From NCBI GenBank assembly GCA_017504735.1, contig JAFVQP010000070.1:1-64000 (forward strand): a stretch of DNA of 64,000 nt, written 5' to 3'. The number at the start of each line of letters is the position of its first letter. The stretch's first letter is position 1. Source of the DNA: Clostridia bacterium. GTDB lineage: Bacteria > Bacillota_A > Clostridia > Christensenellales > Borkfalkiaceae. Shown piece by piece: positions 33,745-43,509 of this stretch. The translations under genes and the position numbers were made by a program. Below the pieces are notes generated by a model. The model ran no database searches, was not told the DNA's origin, and saw only the letters and a program-made list of their open reading frames with translations.

Positions 33745-35646
33745 TCAATATATTTCTACAATCTCATAGCAGTTGAAATCTTTGATTTCAAAGAACACTC
33801 TACCGTCCTTATATTCAAAATCCAACTCTTGATTTGCAGGCTGTAAAACGACTTTAGCAGGCTTTGCAGCACACTTAACGGAGGTTGTAACCTTGGAAAG
33901 TGTAACGATATCCTCTACAACCTCCACGCCGTCACCGCGCTTCATCGTGTTTGCATACCACAGGTGGCAAACCGTCTTACCGTCTTTGTTGTAAAGCGCC
34001 GCTTTGCCCGAAGTCGGCAAATCGGTGATTACCGTACGTTCACCCAACAGCATATCCAATAAGGGTGCAACCAGCTGTCTAGCGGTCAAGGAACCGTCTT
34101 TTGCATACTGCGAGAACAAGTCGGACGCAATATAGATACCGTCCTTCCCTTCCGTGATGCCTGCGGACACCTTTTTAGGATCGTAAGGTGTGTGCGCATG
34201 CGAACAGTAACGGATACCCCTTCTCGTAAAGTAAGGGGATAATTTTTTCGCCAACACTTTCCCCATCGCCTCGATGTTGTATGCTTTTTCATAGGCTACG
34301 AGTGCCATTCCGTTTGCATATTTTAAGGTATAATTTGCCTCAAGATAGCAAGGAATTTCCTTATCCTCGCCCTTATATTCGCAGCCCAAATCGAACGCCG
34401 TTTTACCGTTAAAGGTAATATTACGCCCCATTGCCAACAACTTACCGCCGTTTGCAACGTACTGCTTTAATGCAACGTATTCGCTTTCCGACAACGCTAC
34501 GTCGTCAGCAAGGAAAATTACTTTATAGCGGTTGGAAATTTCCTGTTCGTCAATCAAATCAAACAAAATCTTTTCCTCGAACAAAATACGGGAAAGCCCG
34601 ATTCTTCCGTCACCGCCGTGCGGGGAGTACATTGCCGCCTCCGCTAAATATTCACCGCCACGCCAAGCCTCACGCGCCGCTACGTACGCATTGGCTTCGC
34701 CGATATTTTCATAGGTATAATCATCCAACTTTGCAGAAGGATGCACTTGGTCGCCCACGCAGTAACCTGCATCCAACGCCAAGCATTGCGCCGCCTCGTA
34801 TTTGAGCGCCGCTTTGTATTTAAACGCGCCAAATTCCCCCCAGCTACGGTGGAATTTACCCGTCATGCCGATACAGTTTTTCCCTTGACGACGAAGATAT
34901 GCCATCGACAGCGGGAAGTGATCGTACCCCCAACCGCCCGTAGGCAATGATTCCGTCTCCAATTGGTGACAGCAATCCATTCGATCACGTCTGCCAACAG
35001 GGAAGTCCCCGCCATTGTGGAAAATAACACAATCGGGTTTAATCGCGTGCACAGCCTTTTCCAGCCTGTCCGTATATACAGCCAAAACGTCTTTTGCCTG
35101 TTGCAAATGGTCTTCATAGCTGTCGAGATCAAGCCCTTTTTTCACCATATCCGCCTGGCAGTAATCGCAATAACAAGGCCAATCCGCCATGATATCAAAG
35201 AATACACCGTCAGGCATATATTTTTTTACCGCTTCTTCCGTTTGTGCCACCAAAATATCCAAATACGGCGTATTGAAGCAAATTCTACGGAAGTAGGTAT
35301 CATCACGCTTTTGAAGACCGCCCTCTGCCCTTTCCAGCCATTCTGGATGCTGACGAGCTATATGTTCGTCATAACCTGCAGAAAGGTAAATTTTTGCGGA
35401 TACCCCCACTTCTTTACACGCCTTCACCTGCTCATCCAACAAGCTAATGCTAAGGTGCGGATGTCTAAAAAACTTCGTATCCTCATAATAGAAACAGCCG
35501 TGATGGCATTTTGCGAACAAGGTAATCGAGTCAATGCCCGATTTTACCAAATTTGCCTTAAATTCTTCGGCGTCAAAACCTGCGCCAATCCCTTCAATCA
35601 ATTCTGAAGTATGAAAGTCCAAATGGACACATCTTTTATCCTTCAT
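33745..35646 (-). CDS. GH151/GHL6-like glycoside hydrolase (putative alpha-L-fucosidase)
   Basis: A 633-residue cytoplasmic protein. The N-terminal TIM barrel (VHLDFHTSELIEGIG, LFAKCHHGCFYY, PDGVFFDIMADWPCYCDYCQ) matches the hypothetical glycosyl hydrolase 6 type. It is followed by a beta-galactosidase-trimerisation-like domain (KVIFLADDVALSESEYVALKQYVANGGKLL) and a small C-terminal beta domain. This plan is shared with GH151 alpha-L-fucosidases, so fucosidase or galactosidase activity is likely but not proven. The start at 35646 follows GAGGGAGC; the upstream in-frame extension to 35712 lacks a signal and a ribosome binding site. It lies about 110 bp after the SGNH lipoprotein gene at the end of the surface locus. 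No signal peptide, so it would act on imported sugars. Confidence 0.7.
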   Translation of the reverse strand: MKDKRCVHLDFHTSELIEGIGAGFDAEEFKANLVKSGIDSITLFAKCHHGCFYYEDTKFFRHPHLSISLLDEQVKACKEVGVSAKIYLSAGYDEHIARQHPEWLERAEGGLQKRDDTYFRRICFNTPYLDILVAQTEEAVKKYMPDGVFFDIMADWPCYCDYCQADMVKKGLDLDSYEDHLQQAKDVLAVYTDRLEKAVHAIKPDCVIFHNGGDFPVGRRDRMDCCHQLETESLPTGGWGYDHFPLSMAYLRRQGKNCIGMTGKFHRSWGEFGAFKYKAALKYEAAQCLALDAGYCVGDQVHPSAKLDDYTYENIGEANAYVAAREAWRGGEYLAEAAMYSPHGGDGRIGLSRILFEEKILFDLIDEQEISNRYKVIFLADDVALSESEYVALKQYVANGGKLLAMGRNITFNGKTAFDLGCEYKGEDKEIPCYLEANYTLKYANGMALVAYEKAYNIEAMGKVLAKKLSPYFTRRGIRYCSHAHTPYDPKKVSAGITEGKDGIYIASDLFSQYAKDGSLTARQLVAPLLDMLLGERTVITDLPTSGKAALYNKDGKTVCHLWYANTMKRGDGVEVVEDIVTLSKVTTSVKCAAKPAKVVLQPANQELDFEYKDGRVFFEIKDFNCYEIVEIY

Positions 35647-35712
35647 TTTCAAGCTCCCTCTTTTTAGGCTATACCGCAATCGTACTATGGTAGAGCCAAG
35701 TGTTAAAAGCAC

Positions 35713-35745
35713 AACGATGAGTTCTGCACAAGGCAGAACCCACCA
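35713..35745 (-). terminator. Weak hairpin between SGNH lipoprotein and GH151-like genes
   Basis: GTTCTGC and GCAGAAC pair around a 5-nt loop; flanking GATG/CATC can extend the stem. There is no clear T-run, so this may attenuate rather than end transcription into the next gene. Confidence 0.3.
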
Positions 35746-35760
35746 TCATGTTTTTTTTGA

Positions 35761-37467
35761 TTAATTCTTAATCTTAGAATTTGTTACAACGAAAGGATTT
35801 ACCAATGCGTTGGTAACACATTCACGAATAACCTCGCCTTCCTTATTATCTACGTTGGGAGGCAAATAGGAAATTTCACTAGGCATGTAACCCGTCAACG
35901 TACAGAACATTGCAAGGGACGAAGTGAAACGTCCTTCATATACGGACAAGTGTGCGCCATCGCGGTTCCATTCGTTAAGCGTATTCACAAATTCTTCGCC
36001 TTCACCAGGGTAATAGTCACCGATGTAAGAGGTACGACCATTTTGAATAGCAGTGCCTGCAGGAGAAATCAAGCAGAAGTTATCGTTCGTCACAATCTTT
36101 TCCTGCACAGCCGAAACAATCGAGTTGTACATATTCATTTGGTTGTTGCCGTACAAGCCGCCGAACCAACCCGACCCCGTAGGATATGCCCAAGTCATAT
36201 TCCAAACGAGTTTCATATTTTCGTTCGTTGCAATACCTTTTACGTATTCAATCAAACCATCCAAATCGCTGTTATAGCTTGCTACGTTACCGCTGTTACC
36301 GCTTTGCTGTTGCAAGCTGATGAAATCCCAATCCGTAAAACGAATACCAGTCATCATCGTTTGACCCGTCAAGGTGTTCCAAGTATCATTCTGATAATAC
36401 GTAAATTCGTATGCGTTAACCTTATCGCCTATGCCTTGGCTGTTGTTGTAATGCGTATTAAGCGTACAACCACCGATTACGAGGTTACCGATTACAACGT
36501 TGGTAAAGCCAACCGACTTCGCAATTTGAGGCAACCAGTTTACGGTATCCTGCGAGAAACTGTTACCAATCATCAAAAGTTTCAAGGTTCTGGTTTCTTT
36601 TTCAACCGTTACGGTATAGGCTGCTTTTGCTTCGCCGATGCTTACCACGATTTCATACGTGCCAACCTTTGCCGTGTTGTACTTGGAAGTATCTACAGTG
36701 TAATAATCTACGCCATTTTCCGTTGTGCCATCTGTATATTCAACGTTTACAACGCCGTCAAATACAAACTTATCGCCAACCTTAAACGTCGTTCTTTGAC
36801 CAGACAACGTAAGTGCCTTCACTGCTTTCACTGTATTGATAATCTGTACGGATACGGTTGCAGTTGCCGTTTGCCCGTTGTGGGTAGCCTTGATGGTTAC
36901 TGTCGTTGTGCCAAGCGCAGTGCCCTTAAGCACACCGTCTTCAACGCTTGCGATTTCCGCGTCAGCCACTTCGTATTCCAAAGCTGCATCTGTAACAAGC
37001 TCGTCACCAAACTTAACAATCGCATTCAAATCCAACGTTGCGTTTGCGTATAACGATACTTTGTTATTGTAATAAGGCGTAGCCACCGAAAGCTCGGGCA
37101 TCGCGCTCTTTTCCTTTACTTTGACAAGACACATTGCCATTTCGCCGCCAAATTCCGCATAGACAACCGTTTCACCGGGAGCAAGGGCGGTAATAACGCC
37201 CTTATTGCTCACCGATGCAATTTCCTTGTCGCGAACCGAATAGAATACGTATACGTTTTTCTTCGAGGTCACAACCTCCGTTTGCTTGCTTTCACCGATT
37301 TCTAAAGTTAATTCAGTTTGCACGAATTCGATAGAATTGGCACTTTCTTGAATAGAGGAATTATTCCCCAAAGAATCGCTTCCCGATTGTTTTCCGCCTT
37401 CGCCAAGGGAACACCCGCAAAATGCAAGCATCATCGTAGCAAGAGCGCAAGATAATATTTTTTTCAT
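35761..37467 (-). CDS. Lipoprotein with Ig-like domains and DUF4886-type SGNH hydrolase
   Basis: A 568-residue lipoprotein: lipobox FCG-C19, Ser/Asn linker, two BIG2-type Ig domains (about residues 48-215, each ending GxVxALxxGxTxVxA or similar), a third Ig-like domain (about 220-295, FKVGDKFVFDGVVNVEYTDG), then an SGNH-like hydrolase. Block I is LLMIGNSFSQDT (about 300), the QQQSGNSG region near 385 is the substrate loop, and the C-terminal RDGAHLS supplies the Asp and His of the triad. DUF4886 proteins are thought to remove acyl groups from glycans. It is surface-exposed. ATG 37467 follows AGGAGG. The stop of the upstream gene is 12 bp away, so it is co-transcribed. Confidence 0.82.
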   Translation of the reverse strand: MKKILSCALATMMLAFCGCSLGEGGKQSGSDSLGNNSSIQESANSIEFVQTELTLEIGESKQTEVVTSKKNVYVFYSVRDKEIASVSNKGVITALAPGETVVYAEFGGEMAMCLVKVKEKSAMPELSVATPYYNNKVSLYANATLDLNAIVKFGDELVTDAALEYEVADAEIASVEDGVLKGTALGTTTVTIKATHNGQTATATVSVQIINTVKAVKALTLSGQRTTFKVGDKFVFDGVVNVEYTDGTTENGVDYYTVDTSKYNTAKVGTYEIVVSIGEAKAAYTVTVEKETRTLKLLMIGNSFSQDTVNWLPQIAKSVGFTNVVIGNLVIGGCTLNTHYNNSQGIGDKVNAYEFTYYQNDTWNTLTGQTMMTGIRFTDWDFISLQQQSGNSGNVASYNSDLDGLIEYVKGIATNENMKLVWNMTWAYPTGSGWFGGLYGNNQMNMYNSIVSAVQEKIVTNDNFCLISPAGTAIQNGRTSYIGDYYPGEGEEFVNTLNEWNRDGAHLSVYEGRFTSSLAMFCTLTGYMPSEISYLPPNVDNKEGEVIRECVTNALVNPFVVTNSKIKN

Positions 37468-37479
37468 AAGTGCCTCCTA

Positions 37480-39420
37480 TTACTTCATGAGATCGTCGCC
37501 CAAAGGCTGACCTTCCATTACGTGCGTCAATCTAAAGTAGTTTACGTAATACTTAAACGTAGCTTTAAATTCCGCCATTTCTTCCGCAGAGTAGTAGGAC
37601 GAAAGGAGCGTAATCTTCAAGTACAAAGGCATTAAACGTTCCTTCATAATTCTCGATTCCAACTTCTCATGCAATGCGGGATCGCTCGTTCTATATTTTT
37701 CAATGCTTTCCAAAGCTGCGTCAAATTGCTCGTCCATGCGCGTAACAACCGCCTGCGACCAGATTTCAACGCTTTGTACGTCACCGTAAATACCACCCGC
37801 ACCAGGGTTTACCATCGTATGATAATAGATATATCTATCACGCATAATTTCGTAGAATTCGTACATATATTCTGCAGCGTCTTTATAGTACGCGTTCATG
37901 AATTTTTGTACAAGGTCGGTATAGGACAAGCTTAAATCCCACATCAACCAAGATTCTACGTACGAACGCATTTCACGGAAGCCCGTTACGTAAGCAGCAG
38001 CCGACTGCGAAGTAATCGAAATAACGCCCTGTTCTTTACATTCTTCATACATACCTTGCACGGTGTTGAAGTTATGGAAGTTAACAAAGTATGCGTGGAA
38101 GTTAATGTCGTACAAATACATCAAGATTTGTCCGCTTGCAATTGCGCTCCAGTCCTTCATATCCTTGTATACGTCTGCGTTGATACCGCTTTCAATTTGA
38201 TAAGCGTAGTTCGTTTCAATCGGCGTATAGAAAATAAGCAAATCTTCATGGGGATCTACTCTGTCGCTGTAAGGTACAATTTCACCGCTTTCCGTCGTCT
38301 TTACGGGAGCATATCTTGTTCCGTAATACGCATAGATAACGTAGAATACTTCTCTACCAGGTTGATTTTCTTCAAGCCAAGCGTTTGCAATTTCAATAAC
38401 GTTGTTCATCAAAGCAACCTGAAGACCGCCTTGATTCAAAGCATAATCTTCCATCGCCTGCTTACATCTATCACATTCGCAGTGACCGATAACGTCTTCT
38501 TGACCAAACATGAAGTAGGTTGCATCAGGGAACTGCAAGAAATAATCGATAAATCTCTGTGCGATTACTCTTTCAAGTACTTCACCGCCCGTATAGCAAA
38601 GCTGAGAAGTATTCGTATCAAACCAGTCAGGGTGATGCTGTTGATAGGTCTTACCTTCACAACCAGGTTCACCGCAAGTACAAGGCTTGTTACGTACTAC
38701 GTACTTCGACGCCTGACCATGACCCCAGTTAACGAACCCATAGGATTCCTGAGGGTAAATCATACGATATCTCATATTACTAAGGCTGTCGTCACGCATT
38801 TCAGCGTGTACCAAGCTACGAATTTGGAAGGAAGGATTTACAACGTATCCCGTATAATCATACAAGGGAATATCCTTCTTCTTTTCAACGTAAATTTCAT
38901 CCGCTGCATAGAATTCGTAGTTGATTGCATCCTTTAAGAAATCGTAAACACCGTGCAATACACCGCTGCTCGTCGTATAATCGGGGCAGGAAATAAACAC
39001 GTTGTTGCCTACCGTTTCGATATAGTACCCAGAGTCGATAATCTCACTGGAGGATAACGTCTTGCCAACTTGGCTATCCCAAAGGTCAGTATGACCCAAG
39101 GAAATAACGCGGGTTTTTGCCTTTGTATTGCTTTCTTTTGCAACAGCAATACTGCTTCCCGTCGAATTTGCCAAGTTTTGCGCCAACTCACTTGCGGCCA
39201 ATTCTTCGTAGAAGTTTGCATCGTCACGAAGCACTACGGTATAGCCGCTAACACCGCCGCGGTAGAGGTATTCGCCTTCTACCACTTGCAGTTCTTGCGA
39301 ACTGCTGTTTTCTTCCACCGACGAATCGCCAGCAGTGCCGTTATTACAAGCAGCCAAAGTGCTTAAAAACAAGGCGGAGCACAATGCCGAAGCAATTACT
39401 CTAATAATATTTTTCTTCAT
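37480..39420 (-). CDS. DUF4838-type lipoprotein, glycosidase-like
   Basis: A 646-residue lipoprotein with lipobox LAA-C25 and an acidic linker. The N-terminal half has the GH20b/GH67N-like alpha/beta domain (VVLRDDANFYEELAASELAQNL; IDSGYYIETVGNNVFISC; GVLHGVYDFL). The second half is the DUF4838 TIM-barrel-like region with CTCGEPGCEGKTYQQHHPDWFD, FMFGQEDVIGHCECDRC and a helical C-terminus. The paired cysteines (CTCGEPGC and HCECDRC) may bind metal or form disulfides. These proteins sit in glycan-use loci and are suspected exo-glycosidases; the activity is unproven. Start after GGAGGAG. Co-transcribed with the multi-Ig protein upstream (15 bp) and the SGNH lipoprotein downstream. Confidence 0.8.
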   Translation of the reverse strand: MKKNIIRVIASALCSALFLSTLAACNNGTAGDSSVEENSSSQELQVVEGEYLYRGGVSGYTVVLRDDANFYEELAASELAQNLANSTGSSIAVAKESNTKAKTRVISLGHTDLWDSQVGKTLSSSEIIDSGYYIETVGNNVFISCPDYTTSSGVLHGVYDFLKDAINYEFYAADEIYVEKKKDIPLYDYTGYVVNPSFQIRSLVHAEMRDDSLSNMRYRMIYPQESYGFVNWGHGQASKYVVRNKPCTCGEPGCEGKTYQQHHPDWFDTNTSQLCYTGGEVLERVIAQRFIDYFLQFPDATYFMFGQEDVIGHCECDRCKQAMEDYALNQGGLQVALMNNVIEIANAWLEENQPGREVFYVIYAYYGTRYAPVKTTESGEIVPYSDRVDPHEDLLIFYTPIETNYAYQIESGINADVYKDMKDWSAIASGQILMYLYDINFHAYFVNFHNFNTVQGMYEECKEQGVISITSQSAAAYVTGFREMRSYVESWLMWDLSLSYTDLVQKFMNAYYKDAAEYMYEFYEIMRDRYIYYHTMVNPGAGGIYGDVQSVEIWSQAVVTRMDEQFDAALESIEKYRTSDPALHEKLESRIMKERLMPLYLKITLLSSYYSAEEMAEFKATFKYYVNYFRLTHVMEGQPLGDDLMK

Positions 39421-39435
39421 TTTTATCTCTCCTCC

Positions 39436-42400
39436 TTATTTCACCCAGAACTCGTATTCTTTTACAGTGTAATTGTAATATTCGTCGAATGCAACTACTC
39501 TCAAGACGTAGAGCCCTTTCTTTTCCGTGATAAACGCATTGTCGTTTGCCTTGAAGTGAGAATCATAAATACCATGATCTTTGCTCAACAAGGACGTTAC
39601 TTCACCGTTCTTCACGTAATGCAACAAGCGCATTTCGCTGTCAGGAAGTCTAACCATTACCTGAATGTAGCAATTGTCACCGTTATCCGTTGCCGAATAG
39701 GTCGGGATCGTAACCGCTTCACCCACTTGGTAGGTATCCTTTAACGAGTCTGCAACCGTAAGTATAGGCGCAGTTTCATCGCTAACGAGAATCATATAAG
39801 GAAGCGACATGGTATTGCCATGCGTATCCTTTGCAAGATACGTTACTTCGTAAGAACCTGCTTTATTAAACGTGTAGTCCACAGGTTGATTTGCAGGACC
39901 GCTAGCGAGTACCTGACCGTTCATCTGAAGCGAAACGGTAAATTCGCTAATTTGACCAAGTACGTCAAATGCCTTCGCCGTAGGAATGTTTGCCTTCGCA
40001 CCAAGCTTTTGACGAAGAAGGAATACGTCGTCTAATACAATGATAGGTTTAATTTCATCCAGCGCTTTGTCAATACTGCTCTTGTTGTAACCCATAGCCT
40101 GGTTGCAAATCTTACTAATCGAGATCGAAGCATCACTGCTAACACTTCTGAAACCAATCGTGAAGTAAACCCAATCAGAGAAACCTTGGAATTCGTCCCC
40201 ATCATCGTAAGTTTCGATAATAGCGATTGCTTCACCGCTGGTATCGATGATCTTATAATCCTTTGCCGAATAGGTAAAGGACAAAATCCCCTTACTTTCC
40301 GCATATGCCGACATATACGAATCGTTTGGTAATTGCATCGTCCACTTATTCGTTGCTTGCGTGTAGAAGAAGTTAAAGGTTACGGACAAGCTTGTATCCT
40401 TAGCGTCCGTCATGGTAATGTACATTTCCGAGAAGTTTGCCTTTTCTACTTCGTACATCAAAGCAAGGGAGAATTCTTTCGTGCTAAGTGCATTCAAGAA
40501 CGTACCGCTTGCGTTATCGTTAAATGCAAGCTCCAACTCACTCTTTTGATCGATAAACTGCAAGCCATCCTCGGTGTAAAAATACTTACTCTTGTATTTA
40601 CCTTCTTCCGCATCCACTACGTTAAACGTCTGTTCCCAGGTTGCCGTACCGGTTGAGCCTTCCGCAACGTAACGAATGGTTACTTCGTTGCCTTCTACTT
40701 TAAACGAATCGCTTACCAATTCGCCGTTTACGTAGGTCTTGCAATCCAAAGTCTTCAATACCCCATCCACTGTTTCGACAACCAAAACTTCAGGGAAGTC
40801 ATAATTAAAGCCCTTGAGCAATACAGAAGTAAATTCAGGTTCCGATACAAACTTAGGCGCTGCAATTTCTTGCGAACGAATGGTTACGACACCATACCCT
40901 ACGTTTCCGTAGTAGTCGGTTGCCTGATAAACCACCTTGTAATCGCCAAGCTCGTTAAGCACCAACTTATCCTTGATATTAAGAAGCTTTTTGCTAGGGC
41001 TATATACAGCACGTTCCGTAATCAACGTACCGCTGCCGCCGTAAATGGTAATGTCCTCTACGTAAGGCACGTATGCAACTTCGTAAACGTCCATTTCCAC
41101 CAAATCATCTTCGATACCAATATAGATGTTGGGTGCCTTTTTCTGCGCAGTAATTTCAATGCGCTCTTCTACACTATTACCAGAATAGTCTTCTGCATAA
41201 TAGATAATTTCATAGGTACCTTCATAATCAACGTAGAAGGATTCGCCATCGTTTGCAACGGTGATTTTTTTACCGTTCTCGTTGATATGGTTTACCCAAA
41301 CGTTGGTTTTAAGCGTCTTATCCAATGCATCCTTTACGGTGAAAGGAATGATGGGGAAACGAGTACCAACCTCTGCCGTAGGCAATCTATCCGTCATATC
41401 GTAGTCAAACGAAATGCTGGGTGCCTGATTGTCGATGATATCGTTGGCAAAATTGTAACCGCCGAACGCCTTAATCAACAAAACGCCTTCTGCTTTAGAG
41501 AAACCGCCTGCGCTAACCGTTACGGATACTTCATCACCTTTAAAGCCTTCCCAAGGATCGCTCTTATATTTATCGGGAGCGTCAAGGTCGTTAATCAAGT
41601 AGTTTCTGAAGTCCCCATTCGTACGAGGGCCGATAAACAATTCTTTAGAATTATGGTCAAGCGCAAGGGTCAACGCCGTTTCCGAAACAGTTTTGTTGTT
41701 GAAATCTTCGCCGATACGGCTCCAACCACGGAAGCTGTGGAATACCTGCGTACCGTAAAAACCGCTCGTATGGAAATACGATCTTTCATAACCGCCGTAC
41801 AATCTATTGGCTGCACCAGCTTTTACGTACGACGTCATACCAGCACCGTCCACAACGTTTGAGGTTTGGATGATATATTCTACGTAATTGCTTTCATCTG
41901 CCAAATCCGTCACGCGAACCGTCAAGTTATCAAAGTCCGTTTCACCGTAAACGCTAGGCTCAACGATCATTTCAAGGAAGTTGAAATCTGCGGTCAAATC
42001 CGCAACCTTCAAATTCGTAGCGAAGGTGATCGATTGACCCGCTTTGAAATGTACCTTTGCGCCATAGGTATCTTTCGTAAGTTCATAAGGGCAGCTGCCA
42101 ACAAAGAACTTACCATATTCCACCTTCATATTCTCATCCGCAATGATCATGTCTTGAGGTCTGCGGATTGCCATATAGGTTTTCGTTTCCTCTACGCGGT
42201 TACCGTCAACCGTCGCGTAATAGGTTACTTGGTAACGGCCAGCCTGTTCAATGGTAAACTTGTCGCTGCCGTAAATCCCGCCGCTGGGATATACGATCTT
42301 CATGCCTTCCGCATATACGTTTGCGGAATTCATTTTATAATCCTTCGCCTCGATTACGTCACCGATATAGACGTTGGGACCGCTTACCGCTGCGCTTGCC

Positions 42401-42504
42401 ACACTTTGCTTCGGGCTAAGCCACCCAAAGCAAAGGAATGCGCAAACCGCGATGCAAAAAATCAGCCCGATACGAAGGAAACTGTTTTTCTTTATCGTTT
42501 TCAT
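39436..42504 (-). CDS. Secreted multi-Ig-domain protein, 1022 aa
   Basis: Signal peptide (hydrophobic IGLIFCIAVCAFLCFGWL, cleavage after SVASAA likely) without a lipobox. The mature chain is a series of Ig-like/DUF5011-type beta domains. Recurring strand pairs are AGRYQVTYYATVDG, EGTYEIIYYAEDYSGNS, LGDYKVVYQATDYYGNV, AGSYEVTYLAKDTHGNT and KGLYVLRVVAFDEYYNY, that is, at least five such units. Two jelly-roll-like regions (about residues 120-330 and 650-830) look like carbohydrate-binding modules. No anchor motif at the C-terminus. The ATG directly follows the stop of the upstream permease gene (TAAATG), so translation is coupled. Expected role: binding of polysaccharide at or near the cell surface for the adjacent transporter (inference). 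Confidence 0.78.
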   Translation of the reverse strand: MKTIKKNSFLRIGLIFCIAVCAFLCFGWLSPKQSVASAAVSGPNVYIGDVIEAKDYKMNSANVYAEGMKIVYPSGGIYGSDKFTIEQAGRYQVTYYATVDGNRVEETKTYMAIRRPQDMIIADENMKVEYGKFFVGSCPYELTKDTYGAKVHFKAGQSITFATNLKVADLTADFNFLEMIVEPSVYGETDFDNLTVRVTDLADESNYVEYIIQTSNVVDGAGMTSYVKAGAANRLYGGYERSYFHTSGFYGTQVFHSFRGWSRIGEDFNNKTVSETALTLALDHNSKELFIGPRTNGDFRNYLINDLDAPDKYKSDPWEGFKGDEVSVTVSAGGFSKAEGVLLIKAFGGYNFANDIIDNQAPSISFDYDMTDRLPTAEVGTRFPIIPFTVKDALDKTLKTNVWVNHINENGKKITVANDGESFYVDYEGTYEIIYYAEDYSGNSVEERIEITAQKKAPNIYIGIEDDLVEMDVYEVAYVPYVEDITIYGGSGTLITERAVYSPSKKLLNIKDKLVLNELGDYKVVYQATDYYGNVGYGVVTIRSQEIAAPKFVSEPEFTSVLLKGFNYDFPEVLVVETVDGVLKTLDCKTYVNGELVSDSFKVEGNEVTIRYVAEGSTGTATWEQTFNVVDAEEGKYKSKYFYTEDGLQFIDQKSELELAFNDNASGTFLNALSTKEFSLALMYEVEKANFSEMYITMTDAKDTSLSVTFNFFYTQATNKWTMQLPNDSYMSAYAESKGILSFTYSAKDYKIIDTSGEAIAIIETYDDGDEFQGFSDWVYFTIGFRSVSSDASISISKICNQAMGYNKSSIDKALDEIKPIIVLDDVFLLRQKLGAKANIPTAKAFDVLGQISEFTVSLQMNGQVLASGPANQPVDYTFNKAGSYEVTYLAKDTHGNTMSLPYMILVSDETAPILTVADSLKDTYQVGEAVTIPTYSATDNGDNCYIQVMVRLPDSEMRLLHYVKNGEVTSLLSKDHGIYDSHFKANDNAFITEKKGLYVLRVVAFDEYYNYTVKEYEFWVK

Positions 42505-43509
42505 TTATCCTTTAATTCCTCCCACAGATAAATTCACATTAAGTTTCTTGTTGAATATCGCATAGAATACAACAATAGGGAATGTCATTAAGCAAATACC
42601 TGCCAATCTTGGAGGCGTATGTGCGATTTCTACAATTGCCGTATTTTGGAACTGATACATACCATACGCCGCAACAGGGTGCGAAGGCAAATATACCATC
42701 GGAATTTGGAAATCGTTCCAAAGCCCGATAAAGTTCAACACAAATACAGCCGAAGTCGTACCAGCCGCCAAGGGCACGATGATTTGAAGCATAACCGCCA
42801 AAGGCGTCGCTCCGTCAATCTTTGCTGCTTCCGTATAGTCCATAGGAATCATCTTGAACTGTGCGTAGAAAATCAAGAAATAGGTATTCAAGAAGGTACA
42901 ACGCATGATCCAAATACCAAGGAAGGTATCGAAAAATCCCAATGCCTGCGATACGGCAATTTCACTGGGCATCGAACCAACGATGGGCAATGCCAAGGTA
43001 ACCAATACGAACATATAGATAAATTCTGAGAATTTATACTTAAATCTAGCCGACGCATACCCCATCACCAACGAGGTAAAGGTGAATGCGATGGCACTGC
43101 CTACCGAGAACAAAATCGAGTTAACAAACTGCTGGAAAATGTTAAATCTCGCAATAGCAGGCTTGCCGTTAAAGATTATATCAACTTCAACGTAGAAATG
43201 CTTATATGCTTTAGCGTAGTTTTCAAGAGTAATATCCTTGGGCCACCACAGTATATTTCCCAAACGATCGCTGTTCGCCATTTCCATAAATTCGTATTCG
43301 CTAACACTCTTTAACGTCGTTAAAGCTACCCAAAGCAAAGGTAAAATCATCGAAATTACATACGCGCCGAGTACAACGCCAAGAGCGATGGCAAGAGGGC
43401 TAAATTGTCTTTTCTTCTTACCCTTCGGGCTTACCGTTTCTTTGTGCGTTATCTTTTCCCATAAGTCAAGGAAGAAATCTTTTATTGTGGATAAAATTTT
43501 ATTCACCAT
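42505..43509 (-). CDS. Carbohydrate ABC transporter permease, MalG type
   Basis: A 334-residue inner-membrane protein with six membrane segments and a longer cytoplasmic N-terminus (about 40 residues, with KGKKKRQ). The EAA loop reads EAAKIDGATPLAVMLQIIVPLA near residue 225, the contact site for the ATPase. It overlaps the MalF-type permease by one base (TAATG). No ATPase gene is present in the window, so a shared MsmX/MsmK-type ATPase encoded elsewhere is expected. The partner permease and binding protein are directly upstream. Confidence 0.92.
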   Translation of the reverse strand: MVNKILSTIKDFFLDLWEKITHKETVSPKGKKKRQFSPLAIALGVVLGAYVISMILPLLWVALTTLKSVSEYEFMEMANSDRLGNILWWPKDITLENYAKAYKHFYVEVDIIFNGKPAIARFNIFQQFVNSILFSVGSAIAFTFTSLVMGYASARFKYKFSEFIYMFVLVTLALPIVGSMPSEIAVSQALGFFDTFLGIWIMRCTFLNTYFLIFYAQFKMIPMDYTEAAKIDGATPLAVMLQIIVPLAAGTTSAVFVLNFIGLWNDFQIPMVYLPSHPVAAYGMYQFQNTAIVEIAHTPPRLAGICLMTFPIVVFYAIFNKKLNVNLSVGGIKG